Assembly (NCBI GenBank): GCA_034659475.1
Contig: JAYEHK010000003.1
Location: forward strand, 1 to 27,544
Origin: JAYEHK01 sp034659475
GTDB taxonomy: Bacteria; Bacillota; Syntrophomonadia; Syntrophomonadales; Syntrophomonadaceae
Length of the DNA: 27,544 bases
Direction: 5' to 3'
Position numbers and translations under genes: made by a program
Part shown: positions 15,021 through 22,928 of the stretch, one piece after another
How positions within the stretch are numbered: the first letter of the stretch is position 1
Layout of the letters: every line of letters begins with the position of its first letter
The notes under the pieces: generated by a model
What the model was told of the DNA's origin: nothing
Seen by the model: the letters and a program-made list of their open reading frames with translations, nothing else
Databases searched by the model: none

Positions 15021-15792
15021 TGGTTGCTCTCCTTCCCAGATATGCTTCAATAACCTGCGGGTCTTCTCTTACTGCTTCAGGTGAACCTTCTGCAATACAA
15101 CTGCCATAACAAAGAACCTGCAGTTGATCACATAGATTCATCACTACCTTCATGTCATGTTCAATCAAGACAACGGTAAGGTTAAAGCGGTCACGAACCC
15201 TGCGTATTGTATGCATTAATTCTTGACTTTCACTGGGATTCATCCCCGCAGCCGGTTCATCAAGCAATAGAATTTGGGGCCTGGTTGCCAATGCTCTGGC
15301 AATCTCAAGCTTTCTCTGAGCACCATAAGACAGATTCCCGGACATTTGATCTGCCAGATCAGCAATTTCCAATACCTCAAGCAGCTCCATCGCCTCCCGG
15401 CGAAGTACTTTCTCACCTTCGCGAATAGCCGGAGCACTCGCAAGCATAGAAAAGAATCCATAGCTTTTATGAATCTGTGCACCGATGATTACGTTATCCA
15501 AAACCGATAACGTCGAAAACAAACGCAGGTTTTGAAATGTTCTCGCTATTCCCAGTCCAGCAATAGTATCGGATCGTAAACCGGTAATGTTTTTGTCTTT
15601 AAAGTAAATAGAACCCGAACTAGGAGTAGTTTCTCCCGACAGCATATTAAAAACGGTCGTCTTCCCTGCCCCGTTGGGTCCAATCAATCCATGAATAGTG
15701 CCAGGCTCAATCGAGGCTGAATAATCTGCAACCGCAGTTAGCCCACGAAAATGCTTGGTGATCTTGTTAACTTGTAGAATAGGGGCCATCAT
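15013..15792 (-). CDS. livG: ABC transporter ATPase, LivG type
   Basis: This 259-residue ATPase is the first gene of the operon. Walker A is GPNGAGKTT, the signature is LSYGAQRKLEIARAL, and Walker B is ILLLDEPAAGMNPSE, followed by VVLIEHDMKVVMNLCDQ. The LSYG signature and the DEPAAGMNP form are characteristic of LivG and distinguish it from LivF. AAGGAG precedes the first ATG by nine bases; a second ATG follows immediately. An upstream promoter lies near 15997-16025 in the long divergent spacer. Confidence 0.95.
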   Translation of the reverse strand: MMAPILQVNKITKHFRGLTAVADYSASIEPGTIHGLIGPNGAGKTTVFNMLSGETTPSSGSIYFKDKNITGLRSDTIAGLGIARTFQNLRLFSTLSVLDNVIIGAQIHKSYGFFSMLASAPAIREGEKVLRREAMELLEVLEIADLADQMSGNLSYGAQRKLEIARALATRPQILLLDEPAAGMNPSESQELMHTIRRVRDRFNLTVVLIEHDMKVVMNLCDQLQVLCYGSCIAEGSPEAVREDPQVIEAYLGRRATNA

Positions 15793-15996
15793 TTATCAGT
15801 TCTCCTTTGAAATTAATAACCATTGTTTTTGCCAAAGATTAACATGCAATAGCAGTAAGATCTTTAATCAACTTAGACTTTTTCGACTAAACAATACTAA
15901 ATTCCTCTTATTCCAATTCCATTTTTATTGTTTTTTATTCGCACATAAAAGAAGGCACCTCATCGTTCCTTTGAAAATTATATTTTTTACAGAAAA

Positions 15997-16025
15997 ATTA
16001 TAACACTGAATCTATTGATACGTAA
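15997..16025 (-). promoter_or_regulatory. Candidate liv operon promoter, extended -10
   Basis: On the minus strand TTACGT (16025-16020) and a perfect TATAAT (16002-15997) are spaced by 17 bases. The -10 is preceded by TGT, giving an extended -10. This is the best promoter match in the divergent spacer. Confidence 0.5.
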
Positions 16026-16173
16026 GATAGGATCAAAAATAACAATATACAAAATGATTTTACTGCAAAAACGCCATATTTCTCTGTTTGAATGCATATT
16101 ACTTTCCGCAGTGAAATCACAAAATATATGAGCGCTAGCTTAAACAGCTTATTGTATACTTTAAATAATGGTC

Positions 16174-16202
16174 TTGTATGAATGTGCGAAAGTTCTTACA
16201 AT
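16174..16202 (+). promoter_or_regulatory. Candidate asparaginase promoter
   Basis: TTGTAT (16174-16179) and TACAAT (16197-16202) are separated by 17 bases and point toward the asparaginase gene. The expected leader is about 95 bases. Confidence 0.45.
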
Positions 16203-16303
16203 TACAGGGTAAATAGAAAAGGTCCTTATCCGAAGAACCTATTTTATTTGTATTTATAACCGTTCGAATGATTAATCAACAGGGGAAATATGGAGATGAT
16301 GAA

Positions 16304-17314
16304 ATGTTTGCGAAAAAAATGAGGGTTGCTGTTTTTACCACCGGAGGAACAATTGCATCTAGTTTTGATGCCAGGACAAACACAATAATACCCTCCCTTC
16401 AAGGAGATGATTTGCTTAAATCCGTTTCAGACAAGGATAGCAGTCTTGTGGTTGAATTACATGAATTTTGTAATGTTCCCAGTCCCCATCTGACGCCGGA
16501 AATTGGTTTTATGCTTGCAAAAGAGATAAGCGCTGTCTTAACAAGAGATGATATCGAGGGAGCAGTTGTTGTTCAGGGAACTGATACCCTTGAAGAGATT
16601 GCCTATCTGGTTGATTTGCTGGTTGATAATCCCAAACCTGTAGTATTTACTGGAGCTATGAAAAGCCAGGATGAATTATACGCAGATGGATTAGGTAATT
16701 TGAATGGCGCAATTCGAGTTGCCTCACAAAGTAGTGCCAGAAACAGAGGCGTGCTGATTTATTTTAACCAGGAAATCCATAGTGCCGAAAGAGTCGTTAA
16801 ATGCAATGCTAATAATATTGCTTCTTTTCGTTCCCCTGGATATGGTCCAGTCGGAATGGTTTATGGTGAAAAAGTAGTATTCATGACACCTCAGATATTG
16901 GAGCAAAAACTGAATGTTGACCGCATTGACCCGCGGATTGTTTTGCTCAAAGCCAGTTGTGGCATGGATCCATTCCTGTTGGAGAGTTGTATTAATACAG
17001 ATGTTTCCGGCATAGTAATAGAAGGCCTTGGCGCCGGAAATCTTCCACCACTCATGTGTGCCCCATTAGAAAAAGCACTCGTAAAAAACGTCCCTGTGGT
17101 TATGGTCAGTCGCTGTCATGAGGGCATGGCCATGAATCTCTATGCCTATGAAGGGGGAGGCGCACAGCTATATAATATGGGCGTGATTCTGGGCGGAATG
17201 TTAAACGGCCCCAAAGCAAGAATAAAACTAATGGTTGCACTTGGTCACACCCGGGATATAAGCATTATTCGCTGCTACTTTGAAAATCGGCCCGATCCTC
17301 TGGCATATACATAG
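16304..17314 (+). CDS. L-asparaginase (type I/II family)
   Basis: This hydrolase converts asparagine to aspartate and ammonia. The first active-site motif is TTGGTIAS (T16 is the expected nucleophile), and the second is VVQGTDTLEEIAYL. The conserved TGAMKSQDE then YADGLGNL segment follows, and the C-terminal domain carries EGLGAGNLPP. Predicted length is 336 residues, normal for the family. No secretion signal is seen, so it is probably cytoplasmic. A further ATG 12 codons upstream lacks a ribosome site, whereas GGAG lies eight bases before the chosen ATG. It diverges from the liv/creatininase operon, which suggests a shared theme of amide nitrogen release. GatD-like function is less likely, as no GatE neighbour is present. 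Confidence 0.9.
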   Translation: MFAKKMRVAVFTTGGTIASSFDARTNTIIPSLQGDDLLKSVSDKDSSLVVELHEFCNVPSPHLTPEIGFMLAKEISAVLTRDDIEGAVVVQGTDTLEEIAYLVDLLVDNPKPVVFTGAMKSQDELYADGLGNLNGAIRVASQSSARNRGVLIYFNQEIHSAERVVKCNANNIASFRSPGYGPVGMVYGEKVVFMTPQILEQKLNVDRIDPRIVLLKASCGMDPFLLESCINTDVSGIVIEGLGAGNLPPLMCAPLEKALVKNVPVVMVSRCHEGMAMNLYAYEGGGAQLYNMGVILGGMLNGPKARIKLMVALGHTRDISIIRCYFENRPDPLAYT

Positions 17315-17329
17315 ATGTTTTCAGCCCAT

Positions 17330-17395
17330 AAAAAATCGGGTAGGAGGTCACCCATTATTTGAGTGAGTGACCGACCTCCCACACCACTTATCCCG
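17330..17395 (-). terminator. Terminator of lutC-lutBA
   Basis: On the minus strand a nine-pair stem (17343-17351 with 17367-17379, three-base bulge) sits inside an outer CGGG/CCCG pairing. It is followed by ATTTTTTATG. It lies in the convergent space between lutBA and asparaginase and could slow transcription from the other side as well. Confidence 0.55.
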
Positions 17396-17517
17396 ACTTC
17401 TGTATTATTCCGACTTTCTATCTGTATCAATTAAAACGCTTTAGAAAACATTTTGTACATATGATATATTTCATTTATGAAACTGATTTCTAAGCTTCAT
17501 CCTTGTAGTCCTTAAGA

Positions 17518-19686
17518 CTAGTCCTTAATATTCTCTGCTAGAATATCAGCCAAATGTTTTGCTTCTATATGAGGAGCCTGTTTGTCCAGACCACCTTTAA
17601 TCTGCATCCTGCATGAGGAACATGTGACCGCTACTACTTCAGCTCCACTCTCTTTGATATTGCTAACTTTTTGTTTGAGGATCGGCATGGAGAGCGCATT
17701 ATTCAATACTCCAAATGCTCCGGCCATGCCACAGCACTTGTCAGAATCCTTCATTTCGACCAATTCATAACCCGGAGTAGCTGCCAGCAATTGTCTGGGT
17801 TCTTTATATATACCCAGACCTCTCTTGGTATGGCAGGAATCATGGAGAGTAACCTTTTTGCCCCCACTCGTAATCATCAATCGTCCGGCTTTTTGATATT
17901 CTTCGGCAACAAAGCTGCTGAATTCGCGCGTAATGTGAGCCAGCTTTTCAGCCCTTGGTTTCCAGACCTGATCATCCTTAAATAACTCAACATAGGTTTC
18001 ATGCCATGTTTCAGTACAGGTCGGACAAGCGGTTATTATATATTCCGGATTAACTGCTTCAAAGGCTTCGATGTTCTTTTTAGCTATTTTCCTGGTCGTT
18101 TCATAATCCCCCACACCAATGATGGGCTTGCCGCAGCAGCTTTGGTCTAGTGGGAACACTACTTCGATATCCAAATCCTGTAATACCTTATAGACACTTT
18201 CTCCTGTTTCAGGATAGACGAAATCTATACTACAGCCGCTAAAGAAAGCTACCCGTTTGGTAGGTTTAGTAATTTCTTTTGTTACTCGATGCACCATATC
18301 TCTAAACGGCTTATTGGCAACAGCAGGTAAACTGCGATCCTTAGTCAGTCCAGCCAGGAATAAGGGCAAGTGCCTGATTAGGGCTCCATCCTGCAAAGGT
18401 TTTTGTCCAATAGATCCAGCCCGTAAGAGCGCATGGAATAATTTGCGATTCGACATAACAGCAAATATTGAGCGAGCTGCAAATGGCAATCCTTTTTCGG
18501 CTACTTTTCTGGCCCTGAGTTCTGTGATCAGATCAGGTATGGGAATTTTACCAGGACATATCTCGGTACATTTACGACAACCAATACACAATTGGTTGAT
18601 CTTATCAAAATCATCCATGCCACTAAAGAATGCCGTAAGAAGGGCACCAATACCACCTGAGTAAATGTGACCGTAAACATGTCCTCCAACCAGTGTATAT
18701 ATGGGGCAAACATTTAAGCAGGAAGCACAGCGCACACACTGATATATCTGTTTAAACTTTTCATCTTTAGCTATTTCCAGACGTCCATTATCAAGAAGAA
18801 TAACATACACTTCTTTTTCCTGTTCAACCCATTTTCCATCTTGCTTAACCAGAATCGGTGTCGGGCCTGAAATCATGCTCATATAACTGGTTAATAGCTG
18901 GCCCGTAGCATTTCTAGGTAAGGTTCTGAGAATGGGTACCGCATCTTTTATTGTTGGAATAAGTTTTTCATATCCAATAATGACAACATGAATTCGAGGT
19001 GCCGTAGTTGTAAGTCTGGCATTGCCCTCATTTTCCACCAGGCCTATGGCACCATTTTCGGCAATACCAAAATTAGCTCCTGATATACCCATGTCAGCCT
19101 CAAGAAATTCATTTCGTAATGCCTTTCTGGCTGCCTGAACCATAAAAGCAATATCAGGCTCAATATCCTGTTCTAACTCGTCGGAAAAATAACTTGCTAT
19201 CTGTTCCTTATTCAAATGAATTGCAGGCATTACCATGTGCGACGGTTTTTGATGAGCCAATGAGATGATCCATTCTCCCAAGTCTGTTTCTTTAACCTGT
19301 AAGCCAGCATCTTCTAAAACCTGATTTAAATGAATTTCTTCCGAAGCCATGGACTTTGACTTAACAATTTTCTTAACGCCTTTTTCCTGGCACAGATCGA
19401 TAAGATAATTATTAACAGCTTGACCATCCTGGGCTCGAAAGAATTTTCCACCTCTCTGAACTACAGCAGCTTCAAAATCATCGGCTACTTTTTCAATATT
19501 GTCAACGGTAGCCTGTTTCATCTCACGAACACTATCACGAAGTGCATCGACATCTTCTACATTTTCATATGCTTTGGCCCGCGCAATAGGATAAGCTTCT
19601 GCAAATCGTGCCAGAGCTCCGCGCAATACCTCATCATTTAACTTCTCATCAATTTCTTTTCTAATATTACGATTATTTTGCTCCAT
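17518..19686 (-). CDS. LutB-LutA fusion: LUD-domain, ferredoxin and CCG-domain lactate oxidation protein
   Basis: This 722-residue iron-sulfur protein combines two subunits of the LutABC (LldEFG) L-lactate-oxidising system. Residues about 60-300 form a LUD (DUF162) domain as in LutB. Two 4Fe-4S clusters follow (C317/320/323/327 and C367/370/373/377). Two CCG domains, the content of LutA, complete it: SGCSIDF, CCGKP (517-521) and CPTCTETW; then HDSCH, CCGMAG (651-656) and CSSCR. It should pass electrons from lactate to an acceptor and yield pyruvate with LutC. The ATG shares a base with the lutC stop (TAATG), and GGAGG precedes it. The lactate permease lies divergently upstream. All expected cysteines are present. 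Other hydroxy acids as substrate cannot be excluded. Confidence 0.9.
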   Translation of the reverse strand: MEQNNRNIRKEIDEKLNDEVLRGALARFAEAYPIARAKAYENVEDVDALRDSVREMKQATVDNIEKVADDFEAAVVQRGGKFFRAQDGQAVNNYLIDLCQEKGVKKIVKSKSMASEEIHLNQVLEDAGLQVKETDLGEWIISLAHQKPSHMVMPAIHLNKEQIASYFSDELEQDIEPDIAFMVQAARKALRNEFLEADMGISGANFGIAENGAIGLVENEGNARLTTTAPRIHVVIIGYEKLIPTIKDAVPILRTLPRNATGQLLTSYMSMISGPTPILVKQDGKWVEQEKEVYVILLDNGRLEIAKDEKFKQIYQCVRCASCLNVCPIYTLVGGHVYGHIYSGGIGALLTAFFSGMDDFDKINQLCIGCRKCTEICPGKIPIPDLITELRARKVAEKGLPFAARSIFAVMSNRKLFHALLRAGSIGQKPLQDGALIRHLPLFLAGLTKDRSLPAVANKPFRDMVHRVTKEITKPTKRVAFFSGCSIDFVYPETGESVYKVLQDLDIEVVFPLDQSCCGKPIIGVGDYETTRKIAKKNIEAFEAVNPEYIITACPTCTETWHETYVELFKDDQVWKPRAEKLAHITREFSSFVAEEYQKAGRLMITSGGKKVTLHDSCHTKRGLGIYKEPRQLLAATPGYELVEMKDSDKCCGMAGAFGVLNNALSMPILKQKVSNIKESGAEVVAVTCSSCRMQIKGGLDKQAPHIEAKHLADILAENIKD

Positions 19687-20300
19687 TAATTAACACCTCC
19701 GCCTGATTCTTCATCAACAGCGATTATTACTAAGCGGCTCGGTCCATGGCAACCAATAGTAAGAACCCGTTCGATATCAGCGGTTCGACTGGGTCCGGTA
19801 ATAAAGCTGATATAACCTCGATGATAGACCTCTGAAATAATCTCAAAGGCTTGCTCAATGCCAGCAACAACATTAGCACTTTGCATAAATACTACGTGTA
19901 TGGTTGATAACATGGAAACCAATCGGCCTGCAATATCCATCGCATCAGTAACCACACTGCCGGTTTCCGCAATTCCAAATTCAGCTGCAGAAATTCCGAT
20001 ATCAGATGATTCCGCATGTTCAGCAATATCATTTTGCTCGGTATAAATTTCTACGCCCAGCGATTTTATATGCTCTGTAATATTAGCCGCATCCTGCAAT
20101 GGTCCATCTACAGCCACAATTTTACTGGCATTGGTGAATTTAATTAGATTAGCCATAATCTCCTGGGCTTCTATAGGATTTTTAACTCTAAATACTTCAG
20201 CGGAAACATTTTGGGCACGACCAGCAAATTCTTCATAATATTCCAGACCAACCTTTTCAGTGGGAAAATGTGCTTTCCAGTTCGTACATACCTTATTCAA
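19686..20300 (-). CDS. lutC: LutC/LldG-type LUD domain protein
   Basis: This 204-residue protein is a stand-alone LUD domain, the third component of the LutABC lactate utilisation complex. Marker segments are GISAAEFGIAETGSVV and the C-terminal GPSRTADIERVLTIGCHGPSRL. The start is a TTG preceded by AAGGAAGTGA, since no ATG exists at the correct N terminus. It is translationally coupled to the fused lutBA gene by a TAATG overlap and is the promoter-proximal gene of the pair. Confidence 0.9.
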   Translation of the reverse strand: MNKVCTNWKAHFPTEKVGLEYYEEFAGRAQNVSAEVFRVKNPIEAQEIMANLIKFTNASKIVAVDGPLQDAANITEHIKSLGVEIYTEQNDIAEHAESSDIGISAAEFGIAETGSVVTDAMDIAGRLVSMLSTIHVVFMQSANVVAGIEQAFEIISEVYHRGYISFITGPSRTADIERVLTIGCHGPSRLVIIAVDEESGGGVN

Positions 20301-20885
20301 AACTTCACTTCCTTTAAATCTTTAATTCTGTAAGCAATCCAAGCATAACTCTGAAACTTCATAGAACAAAAATCAAATTATTGGGAATTTGATAAATTGG
20401 GGCTAGTACCATTCTGCTAGACGATGGGTTATATAGTAATAATCAACTAAACCATGCCTCTTATATAATAATTCCCCTTTGCATAATAAAAAACAGGTAA
20501 ATATTCACCCTTTTTTTAAAAAATCACCTCATTTGAGTGAAACAAACTGGACGTGAACATTTTTAACAAATAAGGTTGGAATAAACAAAATAAGATATTT
20601 AAATAATGTTTAAACTACAGATAGTCTTAACACCAGCCCAGACTGCAAATTTATTACGGATAAGCATTTGTGATTAGTTAGAAAATAGGGACCGAATTCA
20701 ACGCGGACTAACACGGACCCTCCGGGCAAAGACTTACGCAGACCTTTTTGGCGAGGGTTAAGGGCAATGCCTGGCGCATAGCGCCTAACCCCTCACCCCT
20801 CACCAAAAAGGTCTGCGTAAGTCCGTATAGTCAGCGTCTATTAATGTTCTATTTTCTAATTAATCATTTGTAAATTGCAAAAGAT
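20301..20885. other. Divergent control region between lutC and the lactate permease
   Basis: These 585 bases hold no convincing gene. Contents are a palindrome TCAAATT-N6-AATTTGA at 20373-20392, a second near-palindrome TCACCTCATTTGAGTGA at 20524-20540, and the MITE-like repeat at 20671-20866, which ends 19 bases before the first permease ATG. I found no promoter pair I would defend in either direction. The two palindromes are candidate operators for a lactate-responsive regulator, an inference from position only. Confidence 0.5.
20671..20866. repeat. MITE-like palindromic repeat, copy C
   Basis: The element is bounded by 18-bp inverted repeats (TGATTAGTTAGAAAATAG at 20671-20688; CTATTTTCTAATTAATCA at 20849-20866) with one mismatch. 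Inside is a perfect 21-bp inverted repeat (20731-20751 with 20803-20823). At the apex is GGCGC-ATA-GCGCC (20773-20785). The whole 196 bp can fold as one imperfect hairpin. Its right end is identical to copy A near the window start, and its G/C-rich part recurs in copy B. There is no transposase or coding frame; no clear target-site duplication is visible. Confidence 0.75.
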
Positions 20886-22574
20886 ATGTCTAAATTTGAA
20901 TTTAAGGAGAATATTGATTTGTACGCTTTCACGGCATTTTTACCAATCCTGGTTACAATTGTATTAATGGTGGGCCTTAACTGGCCAGCTAAAAAGGCCT
21001 TGCCAGTTGCATTGCTGCTCGCTATGGGAGTCGCCCTGGGTATATGGCGCATGGACGGAAGCCTTGTTCTAGGCTACTCAGTCTTCGGTTTTTTAAAAGC
21101 GATTGATGTTCTGATTATTATTTTTGGAGCCATTTTGATTCTTAATACTCTGAAGGCGTCTGGAGCGATGACAACCATTAACAATGGTTTTAACACGGTG
21201 AGCACCGATCGCCGCATTCAGGCCATCATTATTGGCTGGATGTTCAGCGCTTTTATTGAAGGTGCTGCAGGGTTTGGAACCCCGGCAGCTTTGGCGGGAC
21301 CGCTACTGGTGGGCTTGGGATTTCCTCCCCTGGCTGCTGCTATGGCAGCACTTATTATGAACAGCACACCGGTTGCCTTCGGTGCGGTAGGAACCCCGGT
21401 TTTTGGAGCGATGAGTACTGTAAGCAGCAACTTGCAGGCTATGAATGCGAATCCGGAAGTGTTCATGATGAGTCTTACTCAATGGACTGCACTGGCTCAT
21501 GCGCTGGTCGGTATCTTTGTACCCCTGATGGCGGTAGCTTTGATGACCAAAATCTTTGGTGAAGAAAAGTCTTTCAAGCCGGGATTACGGGTAGCTCCTT
21601 TTGCAATCTTTGCTTCCCTGGCTTTTATTATTCCCTTCCTCTTGATTGCCTACTTTTTCGGACCGGAATTACCTTCTCTGGCAGGTGCCTTTATTGGTCT
21701 GGGTATCGTGGTTTTGGCTGCCCGTAAGGGTTTCCTGATACCAAAAGAAAGCTGGGATTTTCCTCCCAGAAGCAAATGGCAGGATGATTGGGTATCTTCA
21801 ACTGATCTGGGTGAAGCAGGTAGTTCTAACATGTCTCTTCTGAAAGCCTGGGTACCTTATGCATTGATTGCGATTATTCTGGTTGTTACGCGCATTCCCA
21901 GTTTTGGTCTGAAGGAGATCCTAGCCGCCCAAGCACTGATTATCCCGAATGTTATGGGGATTGATAATTTAGATTATGCGCTCAGATGGGCTTATCTGCC
22001 TGGTACCATCCCCTTTATACTGGTCGCCTTGCTAACCCATTTTCTGCATGGCATGAATATTCAACAAGTAAAAAGCGCTTGGATAAATACCTTCAAACAG
22101 TTGACAGGTGCTGCCATTGCTCTATTTGCCGGAGTGGCTGCAGTGCAGCTTATGCTAAACTCTGGTGTAAACGGTGCCGGACTAGACAGTATGATGACCG
22201 AAATGGCACGAGCTGCTGCAGCTATTGCCGGCAATTCCTATGTTTTTGTGGCTCCCTTCATTGGCATTCTGGGCGCCTTTATGTCAGGATCAAATACGGT
22301 GTCAAATATACTTTTCTCCTCACTGCAGTTCGAAACTGCTACTATGCTGGATTTACCTCAGGTTTTCATTGTATCACTGCAGGTGCTCGGTGGAGGTATC
22401 GGTAATATGATTTGCATCAATAACATCGTCGCTGTTTGTGCGACCGTGGGTGTTATCGGTGTAGAAGGCAAGTTAGTCAAGCTGAATTTTATACCGGCCT
22501 TTATTTACGCGGCCATTGTAGCGATTTTCTTCGCTATTCTGATTCAGATGGGTATAAATCCTATGCCACTATGA
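20886..22574 (+). CDS. lctP: L-lactate permease (LctP family)
   Basis: This 562-residue inner-membrane transporter has about 13 to 14 hydrophobic segments. It belongs to the LctP/LldP lactate:proton symporter family. The signature GAAGFGTPAALAGPLLVGLGFPPLAAA lies near residues 125-150, and the C-terminal repeat FMSGSNTVSNILFSSLQ is conserved. It should supply lactate to the divergently encoded LutC/LutBA. The ATG used here has no ribosome site. A TTG at 20919 has AAGGAG nine bases upstream (20904-20909) and would give a protein 11 residues shorter, beginning LYAFTAFLPIL; that start may be the real one. The gene ends in a strong terminator. Confidence 0.92.
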   Translation: MSKFEFKENIDLYAFTAFLPILVTIVLMVGLNWPAKKALPVALLLAMGVALGIWRMDGSLVLGYSVFGFLKAIDVLIIIFGAILILNTLKASGAMTTINNGFNTVSTDRRIQAIIIGWMFSAFIEGAAGFGTPAALAGPLLVGLGFPPLAAAMAALIMNSTPVAFGAVGTPVFGAMSTVSSNLQAMNANPEVFMMSLTQWTALAHALVGIFVPLMAVALMTKIFGEEKSFKPGLRVAPFAIFASLAFIIPFLLIAYFFGPELPSLAGAFIGLGIVVLAARKGFLIPKESWDFPPRSKWQDDWVSSTDLGEAGSSNMSLLKAWVPYALIAIILVVTRIPSFGLKEILAAQALIIPNVMGIDNLDYALRWAYLPGTIPFILVALLTHFLHGMNIQQVKSAWINTFKQLTGAAIALFAGVAAVQLMLNSGVNGAGLDSMMTEMARAAAAIAGNSYVFVAPFIGILGAFMSGSNTVSNILFSSLQFETATMLDLPQVFIVSLQVLGGGIGNMICINNIVAVCATVGVIGVEGKLVKLNFIPAFIYAAIVAIFFAILIQMGINPMPL

Positions 22575-22597
22575 AGATACCAGTATCTCCCGGGAAT

Positions 22598-22665
22598 GAA
22601 TTCCCGGCTACGTTGGGTAGGGGCACCTTGCATCCCTATTCCCGTAGGCGGGAATTCGTTTTTTT
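22598..22665 (+). terminator. Long-stem terminator of the lactate permease gene
   Basis: Arms of 15 bases (22598-22612 and 22643-22657) pair with one mismatch. An inner G-rich/C-rich stem is also likely, and seven T residues follow. It lies back to back with the tRNA terminator, insulating the two convergent units. Confidence 0.8.
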
Positions 22666-22672
22666 AACAAAT

Positions 22673-22699
22673 AAAAAAACCTCGATAAATCAAGGTTTT
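22673..22699 (-). terminator. Terminator of the tRNA-Val transcript
   Basis: AAAACCT and AGGTTTT arms on the minus strand enclose a ten-base loop and are followed by a T-rich run. The hairpin lies 13 bases after the tRNA CCA end. Confidence 0.75.
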
Positions 22700-22711
22700 A
22701 AAAGTTTTTTA

Positions 22712-22786
22712 TGGTGGGCCGTATAGGATTCGAACCTATGACTTCTTCCGCGTCAGGGAAGCACTCTCCCGCTGAGTTAACGGCCC
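22712..22786 (-). tRNA. tRNA-Val (anticodon GAC)
   Basis: This 75-base tRNA folds as a standard cloverleaf. The acceptor stem GGGCCGT pairs with ACGGCCC, and the D arm contains CTCAGCGGGAGAG. The anticodon stem CTTCC/GGAAG holds loop CTGACGC, so the anticodon is GAC (reads GUC and GUU). The T arm carries GGTTCGAATCC, and CCA is encoded. It forms a one-gene transcript with its own promoter and terminator. Confidence 0.96.
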
Positions 22787-22829
22787 TAATTATATATCCC
22801 ACTAAATCAGGTTTTTTGGCTCGTTTATT

Positions 22830-22858
22830 ATTATAAGGGAGGAACGCCAAAAATACAA
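22830..22858 (-). promoter_or_regulatory. Promoter of tRNA-Val
   Basis: TTGTAT (22858-22853) and a perfect TATAAT (22835-22830) on the minus strand are spaced by exactly 17 bases. Transcription would start about 35 bases before the mature tRNA. It lies in the cheB-tRNA spacer. I see no good terminator for cheB, so read-through from the chemotaxis genes is possible. Confidence 0.65.
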
Positions 22859-22928
22859 GGGTCGAACATATTTTTTCACAGGCCTCTTCAATATTCTCAT
22901 AATACCTGTTATTGCCTCATTCTTTTTG

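Larger units (their letters stand above)
15793..16303. other. Divergent control region between liv operon and asparaginase
   Basis: This AT-rich spacer has no convincing gene. Toward the liv operon it gives a leader of about 200 bases after the promoter at 15997-16025. Toward the asparaginase gene it holds the promoter at 16174-16202. A weak hairpin (AGGTCCTT with AAGAACCT, one mismatch) at 16220-16240 is followed by ATTTTATTTG; it might attenuate the asparaginase transcript. I recognise no riboswitch or named operator. Confidence 0.5.

Noticed and set aside
16304..17314. GatD subunit of the archaeal-type tRNA amidotransferase
   Set aside because: No GatE partner is present; length and motifs fit ordinary bacterial asparaginase.
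22862..22912. Hairpin-like ACAGG/CCTGT after cheB as a terminator
   Set aside because: The stem is only five to six pairs with a large loop, and the minus strand has an A-rich, not T-rich, tail.
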